From: Streptomyces fagopyri | GTDB taxonomy: Bacteria > Actinomycetota > Actinomycetes > Streptomycetales > Streptomycetaceae | Reading direction: 5' to 3' | Assembly (NCBI RefSeq): GCF_009498275.1 | Contig: NZ_CP045643.1 | Coordinates: 5,766,001-5,830,000, forward strand | DNA length: 64,000 nt | In this document: positions 50,380-59,128 of the stretch, in pieces | Numbering within the stretch: position 1 is the first letter of the stretch | Layout of the letters: each line of letters begins with the position of its first letter | Made by a program: the position numbers and the translations under genes | Notes under the pieces: model-generated | The model's database searches: none | What the model was told of the DNA's origin: nothing | The model's input: only the letters and a program-made list of their open reading frames with translations

Positions 50380-50515
50380 GGTTTCCCCCTGCGCTTCCTG
50401 GGCCCTCGATCCGGACAGCTGAGCTCTTCCACGATAACTGTCAAACGGTGGACGAGGAGGGGCTGTTGACCAGAATGTACGTCCTTCGTGGTGCTCTCAG
50501 CAGCGACGTGACACC

Positions 50516-50529
50516 CTGGCATATGCCAG
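50516..50529. promoter_or_regulatory. 14-bp perfect palindrome upstream of the IclR gene
   Basis: CTGGCATATGCCAG lies about 140 bp upstream of the IclR start and just beyond the ehuA terminator. Possible operator, perhaps autoregulatory. Confidence 0.45.
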
Positions 50530-50535
50530 AGTCAC

Positions 50536-50561
50536 GGCCCGCGGGGCATGCCCCGCGGGCC
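50536..50561 (-). terminator. Terminator of the ehu operon
   Basis: Two 12-nt arms (50536-50547 and 50550-50561) are exact reverse complements around AT. It lies 35 bp past the ehuA stop. Confidence 0.8.
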
Positions 50562-50595
50562 GGACCTCGCACCTTCCCGCGTTCACTCCTTGTAG

Positions 50596-51381
50596 TCACA
50601 GGACCGCGCTGAGAAATTCCCGGGTCCGTTCGTGCTCCGGATCGCCGAACATCCGCTCCGGCGGACCGGCCTCGATGACATGGCCGGAATCGAACATGAG
50701 TACCTGGTCTGAGATGTCACGGGCGAAATTCATCTCGTGGGTCACACAGAGCATGGTGATGTCGGTGGTGCGGGCGATGTCACGGAGGACGTCGAGGACT
50801 CCCGCGACCAGTTCGGGGTCGAGCGCGGACGTCACCTCGTCGAGCAGCAGCACCCGCGGCCGCATCGCCAGCGCCCGCGCGATCGCCACCCGCTGCTGCT
50901 GTCCGCCGGACAACTGGCCCGGATAGGCGTCGCACTTGTCCGCGAGGCCCACCAGGTCGAGCAGCTCACGGGCCCGCTCCTCGGCCTCGTCCCTGGACAG
51001 GCCGAGGACGGTGACCGGCGCCTCGGTGATGTTGCGGAGCACCTTCATGTTCGGGAACAGGTTGAACTGCTGGAAGACCATCCCGATCTTCTTGCGGACC
51101 TCACGTATCTGCTTCTCCTCCGCGGGGAAAAGCCGCTCCCCGGCCACCGTGATCGTCCCCTCGTCGGGCTTGGCCAGGGTCATCAGCAGCCGCAGGATCG
51201 TCGTCTTGCCGGAACCCGAGGGCCCGATCAGCGTCACGTGCTTGCCGGGCTCGACACGGAAGTCGAGCCCGTCCAGGACGGTGTTGTCCCCGAAGCGCTT
51301 GGTGACCTTGTCGAACCGGATCAGCTCCTGGGTCCGCAGGTGGCCGGTGTCGGGGGTCTGGTTGTCGGTGTCAACGGACAA
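50596..51381 (-). CDS. ehuA: Ectoine-type ABC transporter ATP-binding protein EhuA
   Basis: 261 residues. A TTG at 51381 is the only in-frame start, with GGAG seven bases upstream. Polar amino-acid ABC ATPase: Walker A TLIGPSGSGKTTIL, Q-loop MVFQQFNLFPNM, signature LSGGQQQRVAIARAL, Walker B VLLLDEVTSALDPE and switch His CVTHEMNFA. It overlaps the ehuD stop by 11 bases. Gene order B-C-D-A and the sequence style match the ectoine/hydroxyectoine importer; other polar solutes remain possible. Confidence 0.85.
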   Translation of the reverse strand: MSVDTDNQTPDTGHLRTQELIRFDKVTKRFGDNTVLDGLDFRVEPGKHVTLIGPSGSGKTTILRLLMTLAKPDEGTITVAGERLFPAEEKQIREVRKKIGMVFQQFNLFPNMKVLRNITEAPVTVLGLSRDEAEERARELLDLVGLADKCDAYPGQLSGGQQQRVAIARALAMRPRVLLLDEVTSALDPELVAGVLDVLRDIARTTDITMLCVTHEMNFARDISDQVLMFDSGHVIEAGPPERMFGDPEHERTREFLSAVL

Positions 51382-52021
51382 GACGTCGCTCCAGGGCTCG
51401 CAGAAGGAGGGAAGCGGGACAGGAAATGAGGATGAAGGCCACGCCGATGACCGTGAGGGGCTCGGTGAACTGGAAGTGCTCCTGCGAGTACAGCCGCGCC
51501 TCGCCGAGCATCTCCAGGACCGTGATCGCCATCAGCATCGGCGTGTCCTTGAGCATCGATATGACGTAGTTGCCCAGCGCGGGCACCACCCGGCGGATCG
51601 CCTGCGGCAGGATCACCGCGGTCCAGGTGCGCCGCAGGGGCAGGTTGAGCGCCGTGGCCGCTTCCCATTGACCGGTCGGCACGCCCTCGATACCGGCCCG
51701 GTAGACCTGCATCGTGTACGTCGAGTAGTGCAGCCCGATCGCGACGACCCCGGTGGTCAGCGCGGAGAACGTGATGTTCCACTCGGGCAGCACGTAGAAG
51801 AGGAAGAAGAGCTGCACCAGCAGCGGGGTGTTGCGCACGAACTCCGTGACGGCGCCCACCGGCCAGCGCACCCAGCGGGTCGGCGCCCGCATCAGCAGCG
51901 CCCACACGAGACCGAGGGCGAAGGAGATCAGCGAGCCGAGGGCCAGCGCCTTCAGCGTGACCAGCAGCCCGTCCCGGAAGAGCGGCATGAAGTCGCCGAC
52001 CGCGCTCCAGTCCCACGTCAT
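51371..52021 (-). CDS. ehuD: Ectoine-type ABC transporter permease EhuD
   Basis: 216 residues from ATG 52021 behind GAGGAGGTG, an excellent ribosome site. The HisM-type permease has about five membrane segments; the EAA motif is EAATALNLPLRRTWTAVILPQAIRRVVPALGN. Starts 34 bp after ehuC. Confidence 0.87.
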   Translation of the reverse strand: MTWDWSAVGDFMPLFRDGLLVTLKALALGSLISFALGLVWALLMRAPTRWVRWPVGAVTEFVRNTPLLVQLFFLFYVLPEWNITFSALTTGVVAIGLHYSTYTMQVYRAGIEGVPTGQWEAATALNLPLRRTWTAVILPQAIRRVVPALGNYVISMLKDTPMLMAITVLEMLGEARLYSQEHFQFTEPLTVIGVAFILISCPASLLLRALERRLVR

Positions 52022-52055
52022 GCGGCACCTCCTCGGTAGGCCGTCCCGTACCCGG

Positions 52056-52775
52056 TCATGAGGCACCTCCGCTCGCCGCGCCCACTGCGGCCGGGCTCGG
52101 CTCGCGCGCCGCGACCCGGCGCTCGGGCACCTTGCCCGGCCCGGCCTTCAGCCGCCGCTCCAGGACCCGCATCAGCCGGGTGATCACGAAGGCGATCACG
52201 AAGTAGATCAACAGGATGTACGCGTAGATCTCCGCGCTCTCCTGGAGCGCGAGCCGCACCAGGTTGCCGCTGAAGGCCAGATCGCCCATGCCCATGATCG
52301 AGACCAGGGCCGTGCCCTTGAGCAGCTCGACCAGCAGGTTGCAGAAGGACGGGATCATCTCGGGCACCGCCTGCGGCAGCAGGATCAGCCGCATCCGCTG
52401 CCAGGGCGTGAAGCTGAGCGCGATGCCGCCCTCGCGCTGGGCGGGGTCGACGGCGTTCAGGGCGCCGCGCACGATCTCGCTGCCGTACGCCCCGTACGTC
52501 AGTCCCAGCGCCAGCGTGCCCGCCCACAGCGGGACGAGCTGCCAGCCGAAGGCGAGCGGCAGCACGAAGTACACCCAGAAGATCATGATCAGCGCGGAGG
52601 TCCCGCGGAACACCTCGGTGTAGAGGCCCGCCAGGAAGCGGACGATCCACCGCCGGGAGGTGCGCGCGACACCCACCGCGAAGGAGACGGCTCCCGCCAC
52701 CAGCGCGCCGAGGAACAGCAGCTGGAGGGTGACCCAGATCCCCTTGAATACGAGTTCCCAGAGTCCCGGGGTCAT
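52056..52775 (-). CDS. ehuC: Ectoine-type ABC transporter permease EhuC
   Basis: 239 residues; the ATG overlaps the ehuB stop by four bases (ATGA). HisQ/HisM-type permease with EAA region EGGIALSFTPWQRMRLILLPQAVPEMIPSFCNLLVE. A basic C-terminal extension of about 30 residues (PGKVPERRVAAREPS) goes beyond the last membrane helix. Confidence 0.87.
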   Translation of the reverse strand: MTPGLWELVFKGIWVTLQLLFLGALVAGAVSFAVGVARTSRRWIVRFLAGLYTEVFRGTSALIMIFWVYFVLPLAFGWQLVPLWAGTLALGLTYGAYGSEIVRGALNAVDPAQREGGIALSFTPWQRMRLILLPQAVPEMIPSFCNLLVELLKGTALVSIMGMGDLAFSGNLVRLALQESAEIYAYILLIYFVIAFVITRLMRVLERRLKAGPGKVPERRVAAREPSPAAVGAASGGAS

Positions 52776-53704
52776 CCGCGGCAGAGCTCCTTCGCGGTCA
52801 TGTCGGTCATCTCGGCCGCGGTGAAGCCGAACGGCCGCAGGATGCGGAACAGTTCGCCGCTCTTCTTCATCTTCCGCAGCTCCACGTTGAAGGCGTCCCG
52901 CAGCCGCGTCTCGGCGGAACGGAACGCGAAGCCTCCGCCGTCGACGTGCGGCTTGCCCTTGACCAGGGGTGCGAACGGCTTGGTGCTCTCGGCCCTGCGG
53001 GACTTCCGGACCACCTCGCGGACGGTCAGCGCGGTCCCGGCGAAGACGTCGACACGCCCCGCCTCGACGGCGTTCAGTCCGGCGACCTGGTCGGGCACGA
53101 TCAGGATGTCGCTCTCCTTGTACCCGGCCTCGACGGCGTACTGGATCTCGGCGTACCCGGTGCCGGTCGCGAACCTGGCCTTCTTCGCCACGACGTCCTG
53201 GTAGCCGTGCAGGCCCTTCGGATTGCCCTTGCGCACGACGAAGGCGTCGAGCATCTGGTAGTCCGGGTCGGAGAAGACGACCTGCTCGCACCGCTGCGGG
53301 TTGATGTACATCCCCGCGGACACGACGTCGAACTGCTGGGAGTCGAGCCCCGGGATGAGCGAGCCGAACTCGGTCGGGACCGGCTGGACGCGGTCGACCC
53401 CCAGCCGCTTGAAGACCGCCTTCGCGAGCTCGGGCGCCTCTCCGGTCAGTTCACCGTCCCTGTCGATGTAGCCGAACGGGATCTCGCCCGCGATGCCCAG
53501 CCGCACGACACCCTGCGCCCTCAGCCGGCCGAGGAGATCACCGCCGTCCGCGCTCGCGGCCGTGGCCACCCGGCTGCAGCCCGCGGCGCCCAGCGCGCCT
53601 GCCGCGCCGAGCGCCGAGACGCCCGTGAGCAGCGCCCGCCGGCTCGGGCCGCGGGTCCGCGCACCGTTCCCGTCTCTTCCGTCATTGCGTAGTGGTGGAG
53701 CCAT
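52772..53704 (-). CDS. ehuB: Ectoine-type ABC substrate-binding lipoprotein EhuB
   Basis: 310 residues from ATG 53704. The signal SRRALLTGVSALGAAGALGAAGC combines a twin-arginine with a lipobox at Cys43, so it is probably a Tat-exported lipoprotein. The mature part is a type-3 solute-binding fold: GVVRLGIAGEIPFGYIDRDGELTGEAPELAKAVFKRLG and SAGMYINPQRCEQVVFSDPDYQ. The ribosome site is weak. It is first gene of the operon and is divergent from the DUF3830 gene, 88 bp apart, so both directions likely share a control region. Confidence 0.87.
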   Translation of the reverse strand: MAPPLRNDGRDGNGARTRGPSRRALLTGVSALGAAGALGAAGCSRVATAASADGGDLLGRLRAQGVVRLGIAGEIPFGYIDRDGELTGEAPELAKAVFKRLGVDRVQPVPTEFGSLIPGLDSQQFDVVSAGMYINPQRCEQVVFSDPDYQMLDAFVVRKGNPKGLHGYQDVVAKKARFATGTGYAEIQYAVEAGYKESDILIVPDQVAGLNAVEAGRVDVFAGTALTVREVVRKSRRAESTKPFAPLVKGKPHVDGGGFAFRSAETRLRDAFNVELRKMKKSGELFRILRPFGFTAAEMTDMTAKELCRG

Positions 53705-53792
53705 GGCGGCGCGGCTACCCGGGACCACACGATCCATTCCGGCCACCGCCCGCCCCGTCCGTGGACGAGGCGCCCTTGACCCCGGCGGGACC

Positions 53793-54308
53793 ATGGAACG
53801 CATGACCGAGCGCATGACCGACCGGTACATCGAAGTCTCCCTGGTCAAGCGGGGAGTCCACTGCACGGCCAGACTGCTCGACGACCGGGCACCCCTCACC
53901 TGCGCGGCGGTGTGGAACGCCCTCCCCCTGGCCGGTGACGTCTATCACGCCAAGTACGCGCGCAACGAGATCTACGCCCTGTTCCCGCCCTTCGCGGCCA
54001 CCGAACCCCCGCTGGAGAACCCCACGGTCACCCCCGTCCCCGGCGACCTCTGCTACTTCGCCTTCGCGGGCACCGAGCTCGGCACCAAGGCGTACGGCTA
54101 CGACACCGAAGTGCGTCCGGGCACCACGGTCGTCGACCTCGCCCTGTTCTACGAACGCAACAACCTGCTGATCAACGGTGACGTGGGCTGGGTGCCGGGC
54201 ATCGTCTGGGGCGGGATCGTCGAGGGTCTCGACACCATGGCCGAGGCCTGCAACGACCTGTGGCGCTCGGGCGCGCTGGGGGAGACCCTCAGCTTCCGGC
54301 GGAGGTAA
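53793..54308 (+). CDS. DUF3830 (cyclophilin-like) protein
   Basis: 171 residues; ATG 53793, with in-frame ATGs at 53802 and 53814. The compact fold of DUF3830 resembles cyclophilin-type beta barrels: VSLVKRGVHCTARLLDDRAPLTCAAVWNALPLAGDVYHAKYARNEIYALFPP, then PGDLCYFAFAG and FYERNNLLINGDVGWVPG. This family often occurs with polar solute transporters and amidases, as here. The enzymatic role is not established. It ends convergently, overlapping the amidase gene by 20 bases. Confidence 0.82.
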   Translation: MERMTERMTDRYIEVSLVKRGVHCTARLLDDRAPLTCAAVWNALPLAGDVYHAKYARNEIYALFPPFAATEPPLENPTVTPVPGDLCYFAFAGTELGTKAYGYDTEVRPGTTVVDLALFYERNNLLINGDVGWVPGIVWGGIVEGLDTMAEACNDLWRSGALGETLSFRRR

Positions 54309-55710
54309 CGAAGCCGGGCGGCGGAGCGATTCCGACCGCCCCCGCCTCGTACAGCGCGTGCGCCGTCCGCAGGACCAGGTCGTCACGGTGACGGGCGGCG
54401 ACGATCTGAAGGCCGACGGGCAGCCCCGCGGCGTCGGTGCCCACCGGGACCGTCGCCGCGGGCTGCTGCGTCATGTTGAAGGGGTACGTGAACGGGGTCC
54501 ATCCCGTCCAGCGCCGGTGCCCGGAGCCCTTCGGGACCTCGGCGCCCGCCTCGAACGCGGTGATCGGCAGCGTCGGCGTCACCAGCACGTCGTACGACTC
54601 GTGGAAGCGGCCCGTGCGGCGGCCCAGGTCCATCCGGACGTCCACGGCGGCCAGATGGTCCAGACCGCTCAACCGCGCGCCCTCCCGGCAGATCTCCCGG
54701 AGCCCCGGGTCCAGCGACTCCCGCTGCCGCGGGCCGAGTCGCTGCACCACCCGGGCCGCTCCGCCGAACCACAGGGCGTGGAAGGCGTCCACCGGGTCCC
54801 TGACGTCGGGGTCGGCCTCCACCACGTAGGCGCCCAGGGCCGCCAGGCGCTCCACCGCCCGCCGTACGGCCGCCGCGACGTCCGGGTGGACCGCGACCTG
54901 CCCGCCGAGGGACGGCGAGTAGGCGACCCGCAGCCCGCGCACCCCGTCCTCCAGCGCGTCCACGAAGGAACCGCCGACCGGCCCGAGCGCCGACCAGTCG
55001 CGTGCGTCGGGCCCGCTGATCACGTCCATCATCAGCGCCGCGTCGGCCGCGTCCCGCGTCATCGGCCCCACGTGCGAGAGCGTTCCGAACGGGCTCGCCG
55101 GATACAACGGCACCCTCCCGTACGTCGGCTTCAGCGCGAAGATCCCGCAGAACGCGGCCGGGATGCGCACACTGCCGCCACCGTCCGTGCCCAGCGCCAG
55201 CGGTCCCGCGCCCAGGGCGACGGCCGCCGCGCTGCCGCCGCTGGAGCCGCCCGCCGTGCGCGAGACGTCGTACGGATTGCGCGTGACCCCCGACAGCGGT
55301 GAGTCGGTGACACCCTTCCAGCCGAACTCGGGTGTCGTCGTCTTGCCGAGGAAGACGGCTCCGTGCTCGCGCAGCCGGGCGACCGACGGCGCGTCCTCGT
55401 CCCAACCACCCTCCGGGGAAACCGTGTGCGAGCCCCGCAGCGTCGGGCCGCCGCGCAGCAGCAGGATGTCCTTGACGGAGACCGGAACGCCGTCCAGCAG
55501 CCCCGCGGGCTCGCCCCGCCGCCAGCGGTCCGCGGACCGAGCCGCCCGCGCGAGCGCCGCGTCCGCGTCCACACGGACGAACGCGTTCACGGCCGGCTGG
55601 ATCTCCTCGGCCCTGCGCAGTGCCGCCCGCACCGCGTCCACCGGGCCGAACTCGCCCTTGCGGTAGCCGTCGACGAGCTGGACCGCGGTCAGCTCGGTGA
55701 GTTCGGTCAT
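54289..55710 (-). CDS. Amidase-signature family hydrolase
   Basis: 473 residues from ATG 55710. The amidase signature triad is present: Lys in GVPVSVKDILLLRGG, the Ser pair in SRTAGGSSGGSAAAVALG and GTDGGGSVRIPAAFCG downstream. It hydrolyses a carboxamide; the partner genes (ehu transporter, 2-hydroxyacid dehydrogenase, isomerases) suggest it opens or deaminates an imported N-containing solute. GatA is unlikely because no gatB/C is present. Confidence 0.88.
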   Translation of the reverse strand: MTELTELTAVQLVDGYRKGEFGPVDAVRAALRRAEEIQPAVNAFVRVDADAALARAARSADRWRRGEPAGLLDGVPVSVKDILLLRGGPTLRGSHTVSPEGGWDEDAPSVARLREHGAVFLGKTTTPEFGWKGVTDSPLSGVTRNPYDVSRTAGGSSGGSAAAVALGAGPLALGTDGGGSVRIPAAFCGIFALKPTYGRVPLYPASPFGTLSHVGPMTRDAADAALMMDVISGPDARDWSALGPVGGSFVDALEDGVRGLRVAYSPSLGGQVAVHPDVAAAVRRAVERLAALGAYVVEADPDVRDPVDAFHALWFGGAARVVQRLGPRQRESLDPGLREICREGARLSGLDHLAAVDVRMDLGRRTGRFHESYDVLVTPTLPITAFEAGAEVPKGSGHRRWTGWTPFTYPFNMTQQPAATVPVGTDAAGLPVGLQIVAARHRDDLVLRTAHALYEAGAVGIAPPPGFVTSAGS

Positions 55711-55739
55711 CGGCCTGCCCCTCCAGGAAGTTCGGCGGT

Positions 55740-56756
55740 TCAGTGTCCGGGCACGTACCCGCGCTTCTTGTCCACCATGTTCGGCAGCGGCCTGCCCGCT
55801 TCCCAGCGCTCGTACATCTCCACGAACTGCGCGCCGAGTTCGTCCCGCCAGCCGACCGTGTCCCCGCTCATGTGCGGTGACACGATCAGTCCGGGAACGT
55901 CCCACAGGGGGCTGTCAGGACCGAGCGGCTCGTGCTGGAAGACATCGAGGGCGGCGCCCGCGATCCACCGCTTCGACAGGGCCTCGGCGAGCGCGTCCTC
56001 GACGACGAGCGGCCCGCGCCCGACGTTGATGAAGCGGGCCGACGGCTGCATCATCCCGAAGCGCCGGGCGTCGAACATGCCGTACGTGGCCTCGGTGAGC
56101 GGCGCCGCCGAGATCACCCAGTCGGCCCGTGCCATCAGCCGGTCGAGCTCCGCGGGTCCGTGGATCCCGGTCCTCGGGGTGCGTCCCACCAGTGCCGTCG
56201 TCACCTCAAGTGCCTTGAGGGACTTGACGATCGCCCGCCCGATGGGCCCGGACCCGACCACGCAGGCGCGGGTGCCCGCCACCCGCTGTGACTCCCGGTG
56301 CCGCCACTCCCGCCGCTTCTGCAGGTCCCAGGTCCGCGGCAGGTCCTTCGCCATCGCCAGCACCAGCGCGGTGACGTACTCGGCGATCGGCCGGTCGAAG
56401 ACGCCCCGCGCGTTGGTCACCACCGTGTCGGAAGAGGCGAGTTCGGGACACAGCAGATGGTCGACGCCCGCGCTCGCCGTGTGCACCCAGCGCGGCCGCG
56501 GGCCCTCGCCCGGCCAGGCACGCCGCACCGCGCGCGAGGTGAAGTCCCAGACCAGCAGCACGTCCGCGCGCGGCAGCCGTTCGGCGAGCGTGGACTCGTC
56601 GGCGTGCTCGATCCGCACCCGGCCGGTGAGCCTGCCGAGGCGGGGCAGCGGGTCGGCGTCCAGGACGAGCAGCGTGGCGCGGTCTCCGGACGCGGTGGCG
56701 GACGGCCGCGTGGACGCGGTCGCGGGGCGGGGCGTTCGGGAGAAACCGTTTCGCAA
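55740..56756 (-). CDS. D-2-hydroxyacid dehydrogenase
   Basis: About 338 residues. The NAD motif is ACVVGSGPIGRAIVKSLKAL, followed by the catalytic set Arg in RFINVGRGPLVVEDALAEAL, Glu/Asp in AALDVFQHEPLGPDSPLW and His in LIVSPHMSGDTVG. WVHTASAGVDHLL in the substrate domain is typical. No ATG or GTG lies upstream of the conserved N-terminus; TTG 56756 is the best start and its ribosome site is weak. The 29-bp gap to the amidase gene suggests co-transcription, dehydrogenase first. Confidence 0.8.
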   Translation of the reverse strand: MRNGFSRTPRPATASTRPSATASGDRATLLVLDADPLPRLGRLTGRVRIEHADESTLAERLPRADVLLVWDFTSRAVRRAWPGEGPRPRWVHTASAGVDHLLCPELASSDTVVTNARGVFDRPIAEYVTALVLAMAKDLPRTWDLQKRREWRHRESQRVAGTRACVVGSGPIGRAIVKSLKALEVTTALVGRTPRTGIHGPAELDRLMARADWVISAAPLTEATYGMFDARRFGMMQPSARFINVGRGPLVVEDALAEALSKRWIAGAALDVFQHEPLGPDSPLWDVPGLIVSPHMSGDTVGWRDELGAQFVEMYERWEAGRPLPNMVDKKRGYVPGH

Positions 56757-56776
56757 TGCGAGTCCGCTTCTGGGAG

Positions 56777-56832
56777 GACGAATCTGCGGGGACGAATCTG
56801 CGGGGACGAGCGGGCGGGGACGAGCGGGCGCG
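56777..56832. repeat. Four tandem 14-bp units upstream of the dehydrogenase
   Basis: GACGAATCTGCGGG twice, then GACGAGCGGGCGGG and GACGAGCGGGCGCG. They lie between the divergent dehydrogenase and isomerase genes. Apart from these, 56757-57092 shows no gene. Confidence 0.9.
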
Positions 56833-57092
56833 AGACGCGGCCGAGAGGGGCGAAGCCGGGGGCACGGGCGGGGCCGTAGCCGTCTGAGATGCGCGGATTG
56901 ACCACGCTCGCACCCGAACCTACCTTCGTCAACACGGTGGCGCGCACGGTCTGTTGTCCGTCGGTGCCTCCGCGTACCGTCCCGCCTTCCGCCCAGCCCA
57001 GCGCAGCCCAGCCCAGCCCCTCCCCGCTCCTGCTCCCGCTTCCGCTCCTCCCCTCGTCGTCCGCGTTCGCCTTCGTGAGGCCGGTGCTGTCT

Positions 57093-57920
57093 ATGGACGT
57101 CTCCCTGGACATCTCGTTTCTGGGCGGTCCCCGCCCGCAGCGTGGGGTGGGTGTCGTCGCCCCCTTCGACTTCGCCCTCGACCGGGAGCTGTGGCGCTGG
57201 GTCCCGGACGACGTATCCCTGCACGTCACACGTACCCCGTTCGTGCCGGTCGAGGTCAGCCTGGACCTGGCACGCCTGGTCTCCGAGCACGAGACGCTCG
57301 GCGACGCGGTCCGGGCGCTGAACGCCGTCGCGCCCGAGGTGGTGGCGTACGCGTGCGCCTCGGGCAGTTTCGTGGGCGGTGTCGCGGGCGAGCAGGCCAT
57401 GTGCGAGGCCATGAGGCGGGCGGGCGAGGTGGCCTCGCTGACCACGTCCGGGGCGCTGCTGGAGGCCCTCACCGAGCTGGGCGCACGCCGGATCGCCCTG
57501 GTGACGCCGTACACGGTCTCGGTCACCCAGTCCCTGGAGGAGTACCTCGCGGAGGCGGGCGCGGAGGTCACCGGGCGTGCCTTCATGGGTCTGACCAGGC
57601 ATATTTGGAAGGTGCCCTACCGCGACGTGGTCGACATGGCCCACCGCGCCGTCCGCGGCGGCCCGGCGGACGCGCTCTTCATCAGCTGCACCAATCTGCC
57701 GACGTACGACGTCATCGCCCGGCTGGAGACGGAACTGAACATCCCGGTCATCTCGGCCAACCAGGTGACGATGTGGGCGGCGCTGCGTCATCTGGGTACC
57801 CGGGCAGTGGGCCCGCGCCAGCGGCTGGTCCGGGGACGCCTTCCCCGCCCCCCGGGCTCCGGGGGGCAGCCGGCGCACCGGGCTCCTGTACTGCCGGAAG
57901 AACAGGAAGGCTGGACATGA
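57093..57920 (+). CDS. Maleate isomerase / Asp-Glu racemase-like protein (EutA-like)
   Basis: 275 residues from ATG 57093 (upstream in-frame codons back to 56889 are Pro/Ser-rich and unlikely). The superfamily uses two Cys on opposite sides of the substrate: Cys88 in VAYACASGSFVGG and Cys199 in LFISCTNLPTYDVI, both present. Members include maleate cis-trans isomerase, arylmalonate decarboxylase and EutA of ectoine utilisation. The ehu transporter next door makes an ectoine-related role plausible. It overlaps its paralogue by four bases. Confidence 0.85.
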   Translation: MDVSLDISFLGGPRPQRGVGVVAPFDFALDRELWRWVPDDVSLHVTRTPFVPVEVSLDLARLVSEHETLGDAVRALNAVAPEVVAYACASGSFVGGVAGEQAMCEAMRRAGEVASLTTSGALLEALTELGARRIALVTPYTVSVTQSLEEYLAEAGAEVTGRAFMGLTRHIWKVPYRDVVDMAHRAVRGGPADALFISCTNLPTYDVIARLETELNIPVISANQVTMWAALRHLGTRAVGPRQRLVRGRLPRPPGSGGQPAHRAPVLPEEQEGWT

Positions 57921-58648
57921 CCGCACTCGGATTCCTCTACCCGGGCCACTCGGCCGAGGACGACTACCCGCGCATCGAGCAGCTCCTGGGCAGCGACATC
58001 CGGCTGACGTTGGTCCACACGGACATCGGCGAGGACGCGCACCGGGTGGACGCCCTGCGTGGGATGGGCTCCCTGGAGCGGCTCTCGCCGGGTGTCGAGG
58101 AACTGCGGCTGTCGGGGGCCGAGGCGGTGGTCTGGGCCTGCACCAGCGGCAGTTTCGTGTACGGCTGGGAGGGCGCCCACGACCAGGTGCGGTCGCTGGC
58201 CCGCGCGGCGGGTCTGCCGGCCTCCTCGACGTCCTTCGCCTTCGCGCACGCCGCACGGGAGATCCGGGCCCGGCGGGTCGCGGTCGCCGCGACGTATCCG
58301 GAGGACGTGGCGGAGCTGTTCGCGGACTTCCTGCGGGAGGCCGGGGCGGAGGTGGTCTCGGTACGGGCTTCCGGGATCGTGACGGGGGCGGAGGTCGGGA
58401 CGTGGGGTGAGGCGGAGCTGTTCGCGCTGGCGCGGGGTGGGGATCATCCCGACGCCGACGCGGTGCTGCTGCCGGACACGGCGCTGCACACGGTCGCTCA
58501 TCTGACGGCGCTGGAGAAGGAGCTGGGGAAGCCGGTGCTCACCGCCAACCAGGTCAGCGTGTGGGAGGCGTTGCGGCTGGCGGACCGCCGCGTGAACGCG
58601 CCGGCTCTCGGCGCGCTCTTCACCAGGGAGCCCCTGGTGCAGTCCTGA
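57917..58648 (+). CDS. Paralogous maleate isomerase-like protein lacking the second Cys
   Basis: 243 residues. Cys75 (VVWACTSGSFVYG) is kept, but the second active-site position reads LLPDTALHTV, with Asp187 where Cys199 stands in the upstream paralogue. Arylmalonate-decarboxylase-like members also have a single Cys, so the reaction may differ (decarboxylation or a regulatory subunit). ATGA coupling with the first gene suggests a heteromeric pair. Confidence 0.83.
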   Translation: MTALGFLYPGHSAEDDYPRIEQLLGSDIRLTLVHTDIGEDAHRVDALRGMGSLERLSPGVEELRLSGAEAVVWACTSGSFVYGWEGAHDQVRSLARAAGLPASSTSFAFAHAAREIRARRVAVAATYPEDVAELFADFLREAGAEVVSVRASGIVTGAEVGTWGEAELFALARGGDHPDADAVLLPDTALHTVAHLTALEKELGKPVLTANQVSVWEALRLADRRVNAPALGALFTREPLVQS

Positions 58649-58689
58649 CGGGGGTCGACTCCGGGTTCTTCGGCCCCTACCCGGCCCAT

Positions 58690-59015
58690 GCCGAACCTGG
58701 GGGCTGCCGCCCCCCGGACCCCCGCATCGGCCTCAACGGCCTCGTCCTCGAACGCCGGACGGGCTGATGGTGCGGGCCTGGGCTGGAGGGTTGGAGGTGT
58801 CGGCTCGCGCTGAGCGGCGCTCCGGGCGGGCTGGAGTGCGGGCCTGTGCGGGAGGGTTGCGGGTGGGCTGGGGATGCGGGGTTCGCGCTGGAAGGCGGGC
58901 GGCGAGGTCATGCTTCTCAGCCCGTCCGGCGTTTGAGGACGAGCCCTTCGGGCGAGCGGGGGTCCAGGGGGCGCAGCGCCCTTGGCGGGGGTCCGGGGGC
59001 GGAGCCCCCGGGGAT
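58690..59015. repeat. Inverted pair of dispersed Streptomyces intergenic repeats
   Basis: The segment around 58700-58767 (GCCGCCCCCCGGACCCCCGC ... CTCGTCCTCGAACGCCGG ... GGGCTGA) recurs in reverse complement at about 58917-59013. A further 30-bp direct repeat (GTGCGGGCCTG ... GAGGGTTG) occurs near 58770 and 58836. The units resemble the GC-rich hairpin repeats that follow many Streptomyces genes. No gene is seen in 58649-59128. Confidence 0.75.
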
Positions 59016-59128
59016 GGGTCGGGCAGGGGCGGAGGGGGCGAGGAAAGGCTGGCGGGCGGGAATAAGCGGGGACTGTCTCCTGTTCGAGCACGAAGGACCG
59101 CACACGTACGCAATCAGGAGGCACCCCG

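Noticed and set aside
55740..58256. 838-codon minus-strand frame extending the dehydrogenase upstream
   Set aside because: Only the last 340 codons match the dehydrogenase family; the rest is antisense to the isomerase genes and crosses tandem repeats.
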